A stretch of 64,000 nucleotides of DNA from Haloprofundus salinisoli (GTDB lineage: Archaea; Halobacteriota; Halobacteria; Halobacteriales; Haloferacaceae): NCBI RefSeq assembly GCF_020097815.1, contig NZ_CP083663.1, positions 806,001 through 870,000 of the forward strand, written 5' to 3'. The notes beneath the pieces were generated by a model. The model had not been told where the DNA came from. It made no database searches and worked only from the letters and a program-made list of their open reading frames with translations. The position numbers and the translations under genes were made by a program. Below, one piece after another: positions 18,359 through 27,119 of this stretch (the first letter of the stretch is position 1; every line of letters starts with the position of its first letter).

Positions 18359-19092
18359 GCGCCGAACCCACGGAAGCGCGACGCCGCGCGCAGGCGAACG
18401 TCGTCGGCGTCGCCTTGCTACTGGGCGTCACCGTCATCAGTCTCGGCGCGCTCACCGCGAGCATCGGCGTCGTCGTCGAGGAGAACGCCGCCAGCGCCGA
18501 CGCCACGCGCGTCGCCGACGACTTCGACGCCGCACTCGACCCCGTGGAGACGACCGGCCCGGCCCGCGGCCGCGTCTCCTTCACCGACGGGTCGCTGCGA
18601 ACCGCCGAGCGCTCGATTCGCCTGTTGAACGACTCGGGCGTCGTCGTCGAGCGCCGCGTCGACGCGCTCGTCTACGAGTCGGGCGACCGCCGGGTGGCGT
18701 TTCTCGGCGGGGGCATCGTCCGCGGTCGGCCGGGCCGGGCCGTGATGTACGAACCGCCGCCGGTCGCCGCCTCCGACGACGTCCTGCTGGTCGGCGTCGC
18801 CCGTCTGAACGCTTCGGAGTCGACGGCGATTTCGGGTAGCCGCGCGTCGAGCGTCGTTCTCGAAACGAACGTCAGTCACGAGCGCCGCACCCTCGCCGCG
18901 GACGAGTACCGCCTCGCCGTCGAGACGGAGACGCCCCGGCCGTGGGAGCGCCAGTTCGAGCAGGCGGACGCGAACGTGACCCGCCGCGACTTCGACGGCG
19001 ACGGCGTCGAGAGCGCCGTCGCCGCGTTCGACGACGAGCGGGTCGCGTACGTCGTCGTCCACGACATGCGACTGGAGGTGCGCCGTGGCTGA
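18355..19092 (+). CDS. Pilin-like protein, operon gene 3 (DUF7289-like)
   Basis: 245 residues. The N-terminus RRRAQANVVGVALLLG is a class III archaeal prepilin-type signal: a basic stretch, a short polar site, then one hydrophobic helix (about 12-35). The rest is beta-rich and extracellular, with VETTGPARGRVSFTDG early on. PibD-type peptidase would cut before the helix. The start overlaps the TadC-like gene's stop. It is a likely structural or minor pilin. The DUF number is from memory and uncertain. Confidence 0.88.
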   Translation: MSAEPTEARRRAQANVVGVALLLGVTVISLGALTASIGVVVEENAASADATRVADDFDAALDPVETTGPARGRVSFTDGSLRTAERSIRLLNDSGVVVERRVDALVYESGDRRVAFLGGGIVRGRPGRAVMYEPPPVAASDDVLLVGVARLNASESTAISGSRASSVVLETNVSHERRTLAADEYRLAVETETPRPWERQFEQADANVTRRDFDGDGVESAVAAFDDERVAYVVVHDMRLEVRRG

Positions 19093-19684
19093 CCGGCGTC
19101 AGCCGGACCGGCGTCGGTCGGGCCGGTCTCGCTCAAGCCGGCGTTCGGCCGGTCGGTCACCGGGACCGAGGGATCGGGCGATGGCCCCGGCGGTGGGGAA
19201 GGCGCTCGAAGTCGGCGTCGTCATCCTCTACGTCGCACTCGTCACCACGACGCTGTTCGCGGGCGTGGTACCGGAGTACCGGACCGCGGTCGGCCGCGAC
19301 GTGAGCGACCGGGTGCTCGTGAGCGCCGCCGAGAACGTCGAAGGCGCGGTGCCGCCGGATGCCGCGTACGTCCGAAGCGAACAGCGAGTGTCGCTCCCGA
19401 CGACGATACGCGGCGCGAACTACCGCATCAGCGTCGCAGACGGCGAGTCGGGAGCGTCGACTGCACTGGTGTTAGAACACCCCGACGCCGAACTCAATGG
19501 TCGAGTAGCGCTCGCGCTACCGGAACGCGTCGCCGCCGTCGAGGGGTCGTGGACCAGCGGCGGGACGCAGCGGGTCGTTGTCGAGAGCGACGGGGCCGGC
19601 GTCGTCGTCCGCCTCGTCGACGGCGCGGTGCCGTCGGAGACGGAGCGGCTGACCGCGCCGACGGGGTCGGAGGTACCGACGTGA
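19085..19684 (+). CDS. Pilin-like protein, operon gene 4 (DUF7266-like)
   Basis: 199 residues from GTG at 19085, overlapping the preceding gene by eight bases. A very arginine-rich leader (about 1-32, GRSRSSRRSAGRS) precedes PAVGKALEVGVVILYVALV, a single hydrophobic helix, and a beta-rich outer domain. An internal ATG at 19181 just before the helix could be the true start, which would drop the basic leader. It belongs to the set of small single-helix proteins after the pilus motor genes and is likely a minor pilin. Confidence 0.83.
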   Translation: MADRRQPDRRRSGRSRSSRRSAGRSPGPRDRAMAPAVGKALEVGVVILYVALVTTTLFAGVVPEYRTAVGRDVSDRVLVSAAENVEGAVPPDAAYVRSEQRVSLPTTIRGANYRISVADGESGASTALVLEHPDAELNGRVALALPERVAAVEGSWTSGGTQRVVVESDGAGVVVRLVDGAVPSETERLTAPTGSEVPT

Positions 19685-20358
19685 CGCGTCTCGAACGCGG
19701 ACAGGCGAACCTGCTCGTGCTCGCCGTCGCGCTCGTCGTGCTGACCGCCGTCACCGGAATCGGCGTCTCGCTCGCGGACGGCGCGCTCGAAAGCGGGCAA
19801 CGCGACGCGATGGAGCGACGAGCGGCCACCTCGCTGGCCTCGCAGTTGGTGTCGGCGGACAGTTCGACGACCGTCCGCGACAGCGTCCTCGACGGCGAGG
19901 CGGTGGACGGCCTGGTCGTCTCCGACCTCGAACACCTCGCGCCCGGCGTCTCCGGCGCCGACGTGCGCGTCCGGGTCGGCGAGTCGACGGTCGTCGAGCG
20001 CGGTACGCCGAGCGGCGGGACGACTGTTCGGCGCGTCGTGCTCGTGGCCGACGAGACGACGGAGACCAGACGAGCGAACGTCTCGGCCTCGGACTCGGTG
20101 ACGCTCCCGCGACGGACGACCCGCGTCGACGTCTCCGTCGACACCGGCCCGGAGACGACCGTCTCGACGGTCCGGGTGAACGACCGGGTCGCCCTCCACA
20201 GCGAGGACGGCCTCGACGGCGAGACGACGCTGCGAACCTCGCGGTACGAGACGTTGACGCTCGACTTCGAGGTGGACGGGTCGGAAGCCGAAGCGACGCT
20301 CACGTACTACCCAGAGCGGACGACCAAAGCGGTGTTGACGGTGACCGTCGATGCGTGA
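19681..20358 (+). CDS. Pilin-like protein, operon gene 5 (DUF7263-like)
   Basis: 225 residues. ERGQANLLVLAVALVVLTAV near the N-terminus is a compact prepilin-like signal with one helix. The external part is rich in threonine, serine and valine, ending with a beta-sandwich-like region (LDFEVDGSEAEATLTYYP). The GTG start shares bases with the preceding stop (GTGA), so start choice is secure. It is a probable minor pilin or pseudopilin of the same fibre. Confidence 0.86.
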   Translation: MTRLERGQANLLVLAVALVVLTAVTGIGVSLADGALESGQRDAMERRAATSLASQLVSADSSTTVRDSVLDGEAVDGLVVSDLEHLAPGVSGADVRVRVGESTVVERGTPSGGTTVRRVVLVADETTETRRANVSASDSVTLPRRTTRVDVSVDTGPETTVSTVRVNDRVALHSEDGLDGETTLRTSRYETLTLDFEVDGSEAEATLTYYPERTTKAVLTVTVDA

Positions 20359-20809
20359 GGGAAGTCGCTGCCGGCGGCGCTCGACCGAGACCGGGCCGTG
20401 TTCGAGCGCCCGCGGACAACTGTCGCTCTCGGCGGTCGAAGCCGGTATCGGCGTCGTGTTCGTTCTCGCGGTGGTTGCGAGTTTCGGCGTCGCGCTCCCG
20501 GAGACGGGCACGCACGAGGCACAACTCGACGCCTACGCCGACGACTCGATAACGGTGCTCTCGAGCGAACCGCCGCGCCACGGCGGCGTCACTCGGCTCT
20601 CGGAGGTGTCGTCGTCGCCGTCCGCGTTCGAGCGCGAATCGGCCTCGCTCGAACGTCGAGTTCGCCGCATCGTCCCCGAGAACGTGTTGTTCCGACTCCG
20701 CACGCCGCATGGGTCGGTCGGGTTCCGAAAACCGACCGGCGTCCCCGTCGGCCAGGCGACGACGACGACGGTCAACGGTGACGTGACTATCTGGGTGTGG
20801 TACGCGTGA
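20351..20809 (+). CDS. Pilin-like protein, operon gene 6 (DUF7262-like)
   Basis: 152 residues, overlapping the previous gene by eight bases. A basic leader ends SARGQLSLSAVEAGIG and leads into one hydrophobic helix (about 27-50). This is followed by a compact extracellular domain ending TTTVNGDVTIWVWYA. A glutamate sits early in the helix (AVEAG), at a place where type IV pilins often keep Glu5. This makes it the most pilin-like of the five. Confidence 0.85.
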   Translation: MREGSRCRRRSTETGPCSSARGQLSLSAVEAGIGVVFVLAVVASFGVALPETGTHEAQLDAYADDSITVLSSEPPRHGGVTRLSEVSSSPSAFERESASLERRVRRIVPENVLFRLRTPHGSVGFRKPTGVPVGQATTTTVNGDVTIWVWYA

Positions 20810-21342
20810 GTCGCCGAACTTCGACGGACGGGCGCGAGCGGGCGCAACTCGTCCTCGTCACTGCGGCAGTCATCGCCGTCGCGCTCGTCCCGATGGCGCT
20901 TTCGTACCACCAGCTCGGCTACCACGACGACGTAGCCGCGAGCGCCGAACCGGTCGCGAACGGCGAAGACGTCGAGCGCGCGCTGGATAGAGCGGTTCAG
21001 GCGTCCGCGACGCGCCATGACGGCGAGTACACGTGGGACGAGCGTGCGGCGGCCGTCGACGCGTTCGAGGAGACGTTCGCAGGCTACGTCGACGAAATCG
21101 AATCCGCGCGGGTCGAACGCGGCGTCGTGTATCGAATCACCGCGAACGAGACGGCCGCGCAGCGGTGGGTCGAGGCAAACTGTCCGCGCGGACCGAACCG
21201 CGAGTTCGGCCCCTGCGAGTCGTTCGGCGGCGTCGTCGTCCAAGAGCGGGCCGGAGAGACCGTTGTCGTCGCCGTGAGTACGGACGTTCGGGTGACCACG
21301 GATTGGGGCGAGCGATGGGTGACCCGCGTCTGGCGCGTCTGA
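20806..21342 (+). CDS. Pilin-like protein, operon gene 7 (DUF7261-like)
   Basis: 178 residues from the GTG at 20806, which overlaps the previous stop (GTGA). RERAQLVLVTAAVIAVALVPM gives one N-terminal helix after a basic stretch. The soluble part has two cysteines (in ANCPRGPN and GPCESFGG) that could form a disulfide outside the cell, unusual for haloarchaeal proteins. It is the last gene of the pilus operon. Confidence 0.85.
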   Translation: MSRRTSTDGRERAQLVLVTAAVIAVALVPMALSYHQLGYHDDVAASAEPVANGEDVERALDRAVQASATRHDGEYTWDERAAAVDAFEETFAGYVDEIESARVERGVVYRITANETAAQRWVEANCPRGPNREFGPCESFGGVVVQERAGETVVVAVSTDVRVTTDWGERWVTRVWRV

Positions 21343-21736
21343 GGCAATTCGTGCCGGTTCATCGAGGACAGAGGTCCGTCGGACGGAAAAAACAGGATGG
21401 ACGGCCGGTAACGTCGCATTGCGTGGCGGAGTAACCCCGACGGCGTCGAGGTGGGCACACTACGGGGGCTCGCATCGAATATGAGATTCGACAGTTGATT
21501 GGGGAAATCTAGGGAGAGAGGCACCGAGAACGTGAGCCACGAGAGACGAAGCATCGGACGTAGAGATGTTGCATCAGTTCCCGTCCCGAATGTAGCAACA
21601 TCAAAAACAAACCGCTATATGCGAACGTTTCGGTGAAAATCGGGGGTTGCCGTGATAGTCGACCAGACCTACGGAGTTCTATGTACTCAATAACAAGATA
21701 TGCGTCTGTCATCACTCCTGTAGAGGGTTATACGCG
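21343..21736. other. Intergenic region after the pilus operon
   Basis: It is lower in GC than its surroundings towards its right end. A hairpin-like GTCCGTCGGACGG followed by A6 lies at about 21373-21392, and a TATA-like GCTATATG at about 21614-21621 could drive the following glycosyltransferase with a leader of roughly 90 bases. No open frame with coding character was found. Confidence 0.5.
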
Positions 21737-23068
21737 ATGGATGGGAATTATATCGAAGGTGGCTACTCGGGTCAGGGAGCGGTGTCGGGAGGGGGAGCGT
21801 ACGCGCTCGGTGTGGTGCTTGACGAGGGGGAAGACCAACATCTGCTCCGTCTTCTCGCTCGCGCCGCGCAGTACGGCTATCCGCTACTCGCGGTTCGGCG
21901 TGACGGAACCGTGCTGTACGCCGTCGGTCTCGGCGACGAACCCGTGGAGGCACAACGGGAAATCGACTACTCGACGAGCGACGGAGAGACGACGCGGGAG
22001 GCGCTCGTCGAACTCGCGCGAGCGTACGGCCTCCGCGGACTCGTCGTCCACGAGAACCCGAGCGCACCGATCGACTTCAGGGCCAGTTTCGAGGCGCTCG
22101 AATCCGAAGACGCGTTTGTCGTCGAATCGCGGCCGCGACTCGCCGAAGCGGAGGAGCTAGTCGACGCGCCGGTCATTGTGGGGCTCCCCGCGTACAACGA
22201 AGAGAAGGTCGTCGGCTCCCTCGTCGAGAAGGTACGTGACAACGCCGACGTGGTCGTCGTCGTCGACGACGGCAGTACGGACCGGACCGCAGAGCGGGCG
22301 GCCGAGGCCGGTGCCGTGGTCGTCAGACACCCGGAGAACCGAGGCTACGGCGCGGCGCTGCAAACGCTCTTCGCCGAAGGAAAACAGCGTGGCGCGTCGA
22401 GTCTCGTCGTCATCGATGCCGACGGTCAACACGACGCGAGCGACGTGCAGCGACTCCTACGACGACAGCAGGAGTGTGACGCAGACATCGTCATCGGGAG
22501 TCGGTACACGGGTAGCGTGAAGAGCGAGATTCCGCTCTATCGGCGCTTCGGGCTCTGGGTCATCAACCTCCTCACGAATCTCGGGCTCGGAACGCTCCGG
22601 AAGGAGAATCGGATCGGTGACACGCAGAGCGGCTTTCGCGCGTACGGGTCGAGAGCTATCGAGTCGCTCGCCGAAGACGAGACGCTCGGCTCGAACATGC
22701 AGGCCAGCACTGACATCCTGTTTCACGCTCGAAAGCGGGGGTACAAGATCGACGAGATCGGGATTCGAATCCGGTACGACCTCGAAGACACCTACACTCA
22801 GAATCCGATTCTGCACGGCTACTCGGTCGTGAAAGGCGTCCTCTATCTCATCGAGCGGGACCGGCCGCTGACGACGCTCGGCGTGCCCGGCTTCGTCAGC
22901 ACGTTCGTCGGACTCACCGTCGGTTACTGGTCGATGTTCGAGTACGGACAGACCGGCGAGTTCCCGATGGCGCTCGTCGGAGTGTCGGGAGTCCTGCTGC
23001 TCGTCGGCTTCTTTACGAGCGTCGTCGCTATCGTCCATCAGTCGCTTCGGGACGCGCGTTCCCGATAG
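21737..23068 (+). CDS. GT2 glycosyltransferase with an extra N-terminal domain
   Basis: 443 residues. Residues about 1-143 form a soluble domain I do not recognise (segments LLRLLARAAQYGYPLLAVRRDG and LARAYGLRGLVVHEN). A dolichol-phosphate-mannosyltransferase-like GT2 domain follows: VIVGLPAYNEE, VVVVDDGSTDRT, VVIDADGQHD, IGSRYTG and IGDTQSGFRAYG. Two C-terminal helices (about 375-435) anchor it in the membrane. It probably charges a lipid carrier with a sugar from a nucleotide donor. It opens the glycan island. Confidence 0.9.
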   Translation: MDGNYIEGGYSGQGAVSGGGAYALGVVLDEGEDQHLLRLLARAAQYGYPLLAVRRDGTVLYAVGLGDEPVEAQREIDYSTSDGETTREALVELARAYGLRGLVVHENPSAPIDFRASFEALESEDAFVVESRPRLAEAEELVDAPVIVGLPAYNEEKVVGSLVEKVRDNADVVVVVDDGSTDRTAERAAEAGAVVVRHPENRGYGAALQTLFAEGKQRGASSLVVIDADGQHDASDVQRLLRRQQECDADIVIGSRYTGSVKSEIPLYRRFGLWVINLLTNLGLGTLRKENRIGDTQSGFRAYGSRAIESLAEDETLGSNMQASTDILFHARKRGYKIDEIGIRIRYDLEDTYTQNPILHGYSVVKGVLYLIERDRPLTTLGVPGFVSTFVGLTVGYWSMFEYGQTGEFPMALVGVSGVLLLVGFFTSVVAIVHQSLRDARSR

Positions 23069-23177
23069 CCCCACGGGCCCCGGACAGCGCCGCGGATAGC
23101 AGGACAGTCGTCACTGACACCGTCGAACGACCGACTCGCTGCTTGCGTCTACCCGACGCCGAAGCATCCTTGAGCCG

Positions 23178-24662
23178 TTAGCTCGTCGGCAGAACCGCCG
23201 AGAGTCGCTGTCTCACTTCGTTTACCTCAGAGCGGTCGATCGCGCCGAACAGCACCGCAGCGACCAGAAAGACGACGAAGCCCACCGGCGGGACGACGAC
23301 CAGTTCGAGGATGTCACCCTCCAGAACGCGCGGCAGTCCGTAGACGGGGACGGCGGCGACGACGGTGGTTGCGACGATGCGTCCGAGTCGAAGGTCGGAG
23401 ATGGGGTCGAACCCGATATGGCGCGCGGAGAGGACGTGAAACACGACCATCGATCCGTAGCCGATGCTCGTGGAGACCGCCGCGCCGAGAGTTCCGTATC
23501 GGGGGATGAGAAGCAGGTTGAGCACGAGGTTGAGCGTCGCGGACGCGCCCGTCGCCAGAATCAGCAGACGGAGCTCGCCTTTCCCCTGTCCGACGGCGAA
23601 AATCGGGCGGGCGACGGCGAAGCCCAGCGTGCCGGGGAGCAACAACAGCAGCGGGGCGACGGCGGCGAGATACTCGGACCCGAAGTACAGCGAGACGAAC
23701 TGGTCGGCGAGCGCACCGATGCCGAGACACATGATGGTCGTGATGAGGACGACGTAGCGCGTCGCCCGACTGGTGACGCTGGTCACGGTGTCGATCTTGT
23801 TCTGGGACCACCACTCCGACGTCGACTGAAGCAACACTGTCTGCATCGCCGTCGGGACGAACCAGAGGAACTCGGCGACGATGAGCGCGGCGTTGTAGTA
23901 GCCGGTCTGTTGGGCCCCCGACAGCGTCCGAATGAGAATCAGGTCGACGTGGTAGAGCGAACTCGTCAGGAGGATGAGGACGACGCTGAGCGAGTTGTAC
24001 GACAGCAGTTCCTTCCGAGGGAAATCGGGAGGGACGCGGCGGGTGATTGCGCTGAGAGAGACGTACTTCGAGACGAACCAGAACACGGCGATAGCGACGA
24101 CCCCGCGGGCGACGACTCGGCCGATGAGGACGCCGACGACGCCCCATCCGATCGCCGCCAGCGGCACCCCGACCAGCGCGAACACGACCCAGCGAGCCAT
24201 CTTGGTCGGTTCGGAGATATGCTCGTAGCCGAGGCCCATCAGCGTCCCGCGGCCGATCGCCCAGAGCTGCCGGATGACGACCAGCGCCGCGAGCATGTAG
24301 AAGTAGATCTCGAATTCGGGGCTGAAGAAGCGCTCGACCAGGCCGAGTTGGAGGACGAGGAGGATGATGACGACGGCGGCGAACGCCAGGGCGAGCCCCA
24401 CTTGCATGTAGTACGCGAAGACGTTCGAGTTCCAGTCGGCGTCGGGACGTTGCTCGGCGATGTACTTCCGTATCCCGTCGAAGATACCGGCGTTGATGAC
24501 GATCATCGTGACGCTGAGCACGGACATCACGAACGCGTAGTCGCCGTACTCGGCAGCCGTCAGCACCCGAACGAGAATCGGCGTGATCGATATCGAGAGA
24601 ATGAGTACGCCCACGTCGGAGCTAAATATCGACAGAAATCCACGTACGACGTTCCGTCCCAT
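23178..24662 (-). CDS. Wzx-like polysaccharide flippase
   Basis: 494 residues, about 14 membrane helices, of the MATE/polysaccharide transporter superfamily. The N-terminus FLSIFSSDVGVLILS and the region VLRVLTAAEYGDYAF-like (LVRVLTAAEYG) are typical of O-antigen and S-layer glycan flippases. It should turn lipid-linked oligosaccharides across the membrane. The frame stays open to 24758, but a TATA box at 24688-24698 places the mRNA start next to the ATG at 24662. Glycosyltransferase genes surround it. Confidence 0.92.
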   Translation of the reverse strand: MGRNVVRGFLSIFSSDVGVLILSISITPILVRVLTAAEYGDYAFVMSVLSVTMIVINAGIFDGIRKYIAEQRPDADWNSNVFAYYMQVGLALAFAAVVIILLVLQLGLVERFFSPEFEIYFYMLAALVVIRQLWAIGRGTLMGLGYEHISEPTKMARWVVFALVGVPLAAIGWGVVGVLIGRVVARGVVAIAVFWFVSKYVSLSAITRRVPPDFPRKELLSYNSLSVVLILLTSSLYHVDLILIRTLSGAQQTGYYNAALIVAEFLWFVPTAMQTVLLQSTSEWWSQNKIDTVTSVTSRATRYVVLITTIMCLGIGALADQFVSLYFGSEYLAAVAPLLLLLPGTLGFAVARPIFAVGQGKGELRLLILATGASATLNLVLNLLLIPRYGTLGAAVSTSIGYGSMVVFHVLSARHIGFDPISDLRLGRIVATTVVAAVPVYGLPRVLEGDILELVVVPPVGFVVFLVAAVLFGAIDRSEVNEVRQRLSAVLPTS

Positions 24663-24687
24663 CTGGTTTACTGTCAGAAGCGCCTGG

Positions 24688-24698
24688 CATAAGTATAG
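24688..24698 (-). promoter_or_regulatory. TATA box of the flippase gene
   Basis: On the minus strand it reads CTATACTTATG, centred about 31 bases before the ATG at 24662. This leaves a leader of at most a few bases and excludes the longer upstream reading frame as the protein start. Confidence 0.6.
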
Positions 24699-24815
24699 TG
24701 TCGAATACACGTTCGCTGACCAGTGAGACCGACTCTCACCCGTGGTACGGGCGTGCAAAGGGGCAAAGGAGACGAGACGGAGTAAAGAGGGAAGCGAAGG
24801 AACGGACCGAGCGGT

Positions 24816-25763
24816 TCAGGTGTGGACACCGACGCGTCGCTTGGCCGACTTGAGGAGTCGATACGCCCGTTCGCCGCCCAGCGTCGGAAGCAGGAACGTC
24901 ACGAACGCCGGCTCGAACGGGTACAGTCTCACGGCGGAGACCAAGAGCGGACGCGCCCGGTCGAACTCGCCGTGCATGACGAGCAGGCGGCCGACCCGGT
25001 AGGCGGCCCACGCCCGGAACTTCCGGCCGAACAGGCGGCCGTACTCGCGGGCCAGCGGGTCGAACTTCTCGACGAACAGTCGACGGGAGACCAACGCGTC
25101 GTCGACGTCGTCGGTGATTCGTCCGGGTGAGTCCGTCTGATACCGGATGAGCGGTTCGCGGATGCCGGCAAACGAGCAGTGTCTCGACAGGCGGACGTAC
25201 CACTCTAAATCCTGCCAACTGGGGAACCGCTCGTCCGGCGTGCCGACCTCCTCGACGAGCGCTCGCCGCACCATCACGTTCGAGAACGACCCGATGACGT
25301 TCTCGCACAGCAGCGTCTTCGTGAGGTTACCGTGTGCGACGGGCAACACCGACTCCAGTTCGTCGCCGTTACCGTCTATCACCTGCGACCCGGTGTAGAC
25401 GAGCCCGACTTCGGGGTAGGCGTCGAACACGGCGACCTGTTTTTCGAGTTTGGTCGGCAACCACTCGTCGTCGTCGTCGAGGAACGCGATGTAACGGCCC
25501 TCTGCGGCCCCTATTCCCGTCGCGCGGGCGGCAGACCCGCCGCGGTTTCGCTCGTGTCGAATAACGCGGACGCGGTGGCGACCGTCCGAGTTCATCTCGT
25601 CGAGAACCGGCGCGGCCGGCCTCGGAGAGCAGTCGTCGACGACGAGGAGTTCGACGGCGTCGTACGTCTGGTCGAACACCGATTGGACCGCAGATCGGAG
25701 ATACGTTGGTCGGTCGTAGGTTGGAACGACGACGCTGACCAACGGACGAGCTGCCGCAGGCAT
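24816..25763 (-). CDS. GT2 family glycosyltransferase
   Basis: 315 residues of the GT-A fold: VSVVVPTYDRP, donor-binding VVDD (42-44), and the metal site FLDDDDEW (D96-D99). The acceptor region contains PSWQDLEWYVRLS. There is no membrane helix, so it is cytoplasmic. A C-terminal helical part (about 230-315) resembles that of GT2 enzymes with a tetratricopeptide-like tail. It shares a divergent promoter region with the next GT2 gene. The sugar cannot be told from sequence. Confidence 0.93.
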   Translation of the reverse strand: MPAAARPLVSVVVPTYDRPTYLRSAVQSVFDQTYDAVELLVVDDCSPRPAAPVLDEMNSDGRHRVRVIRHERNRGGSAARATGIGAAEGRYIAFLDDDDEWLPTKLEKQVAVFDAYPEVGLVYTGSQVIDGNGDELESVLPVAHGNLTKTLLCENVIGSFSNVMVRRALVEEVGTPDERFPSWQDLEWYVRLSRHCSFAGIREPLIRYQTDSPGRITDDVDDALVSRRLFVEKFDPLAREYGRLFGRKFRAWAAYRVGRLLVMHGEFDRARPLLVSAVRLYPFEPAFVTFLLPTLGGERAYRLLKSAKRRVGVHT

Positions 25764-25883
25764 ACCTCTCCGTGCGTCTGCCAGTTAGTTGAACATTGTC
25801 ACCGTGGGATGTCGTATCATTATGGACGAACATCTTGTCATATGACTTCAATTTTTTATGAGCAGGCGGAGATGTACCCGTAT

Positions 25884-27065
25884 ATGGCAGTCGTAGAGAG
25901 CGTACTCGTCGCAGTGCTTCTCGTCAGCGTGTTTCTGGTGGTGTACGCCTACGCGCTGTACCCGCTCACACTGTGGGCGATCGCTTCAGTCGTCCCGACG
26001 ACGACGCCGCGGCGGGAACGAGACGAGCTCCCGGAGGTCGCGCTGATCGTCGCCGCGTACAACGAAGAGACCGTCATCGCCGACAAGCTCGAGAACTGTC
26101 TCGAGCTCGATTACCCCGAATCGAAACTCGACGTCGTCGTCTTCTCCGACGCCTCCTCGGACCGAACCGACGACATCGTCCGCTCGTACGCCGACCGCGG
26201 GATTCGCCTCGAACGAATCGAAGGCCGCGTCGGAAAGACGGCGTGTCAGAACGAAGTCGCCGAGATGGTCGACGCCGAGGTGCTCGTCTTCTCGGACGCG
26301 AACTCGATGTACGAACCCGACGCAGTCCGCACGCTCGTCTCGTCGATGGGGCCGGACGTCGGCTGCGTCGTCGGCGAGCTCCAACTCTCCCGTAAGGCGG
26401 ACAACGTGGAAGGCGAGTCCATCTGGTGGCTGTACAACCGTTTCATCAAACAGTACGAGTCCCGGCTCGGCTCGGTCGTCAAGGGTAACGGTGCCATCTA
26501 CGCCGTTCGCTCGGAGGCGTACGTCCCGCTCCCCGCCGACGCCATCAGCGACTTCGCCGAACCGCTCTCGATTCGCAGCGACGGCTGGCGCGTCGTTTAC
26601 GAACCCGACGCAGTCGCCCGAGAAGACACCGCAAAGAGCGTCGACGCGGAGCTCAACCGGAAAGTCCGTATCACGACGCGCTCGTGGCACACACTCGCGC
26701 AGTACCTCCACCTGTTGAACCCGCTTCGCTACGGCTTCTTCTCGGTGAAGTTCGCAAGCGACACGCTGCTGTGGTGGAGCACGCCGATGCTCTCTGCCGT
26801 CGCGTTCGTCGCACTGGGAGCGCTCGCCGCGCTGACCGGGTCGCTCCTGTACGTCGTGCCGTTTCTGGCCGCCGTCGGCTTTCTCCTCCTCGGCCTCGTC
26901 GGCTATCTCCTCGAAGACGGCCGACGGAAGGTGCCGACCGTGTTCCACGTGCCACATTACTTTCTGATCGGCAACTACAGCCTCGTCGTCGGCGCGTGGA
27001 ACTTCGTCAACAGCCGAAACGTCGTGACGTGGGAGACGGCCAACGAGTCGTCGACCAAAGACTGA
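25884..27065 (+). CDS. Membrane-bound processive-type GT2 glycosyltransferase
   Basis: 393 residues from the ATG at 25884; ATGs at 25842 and 25872 are in frame, but an AATTTTTTA box near 25850-25858 puts the mRNA start beside 25884. One N-terminal helix, then a GT2 domain (ALIVAAYNEE, VVVFSDASSD, VFSDANSMY) and a Q/RxxRW-like region in ELNRKVRITTRSWHTL, followed by three C-terminal helices. This layout is that of hyaluronan/cellulose-synthase-like and other polymerising glycosyltransferases. It could extend the island's polysaccharide. Confidence 0.9.
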   Translation: MAVVESVLVAVLLVSVFLVVYAYALYPLTLWAIASVVPTTTPRRERDELPEVALIVAAYNEETVIADKLENCLELDYPESKLDVVVFSDASSDRTDDIVRSYADRGIRLERIEGRVGKTACQNEVAEMVDAEVLVFSDANSMYEPDAVRTLVSSMGPDVGCVVGELQLSRKADNVEGESIWWLYNRFIKQYESRLGSVVKGNGAIYAVRSEAYVPLPADAISDFAEPLSIRSDGWRVVYEPDAVAREDTAKSVDAELNRKVRITTRSWHTLAQYLHLLNPLRYGFFSVKFASDTLLWWSTPMLSAVAFVALGALAALTGSLLYVVPFLAAVGFLLLGLVGYLLEDGRRKVPTVFHVPHYFLIGNYSLVVGAWNFVNSRNVVTWETANESSTKD

Positions 27066-27119
27066 CGTCGTGGGCGTCCGCCTCGTACCCGGGTGAGCGA
27101 CGCCATCGAGGCGTCACCG

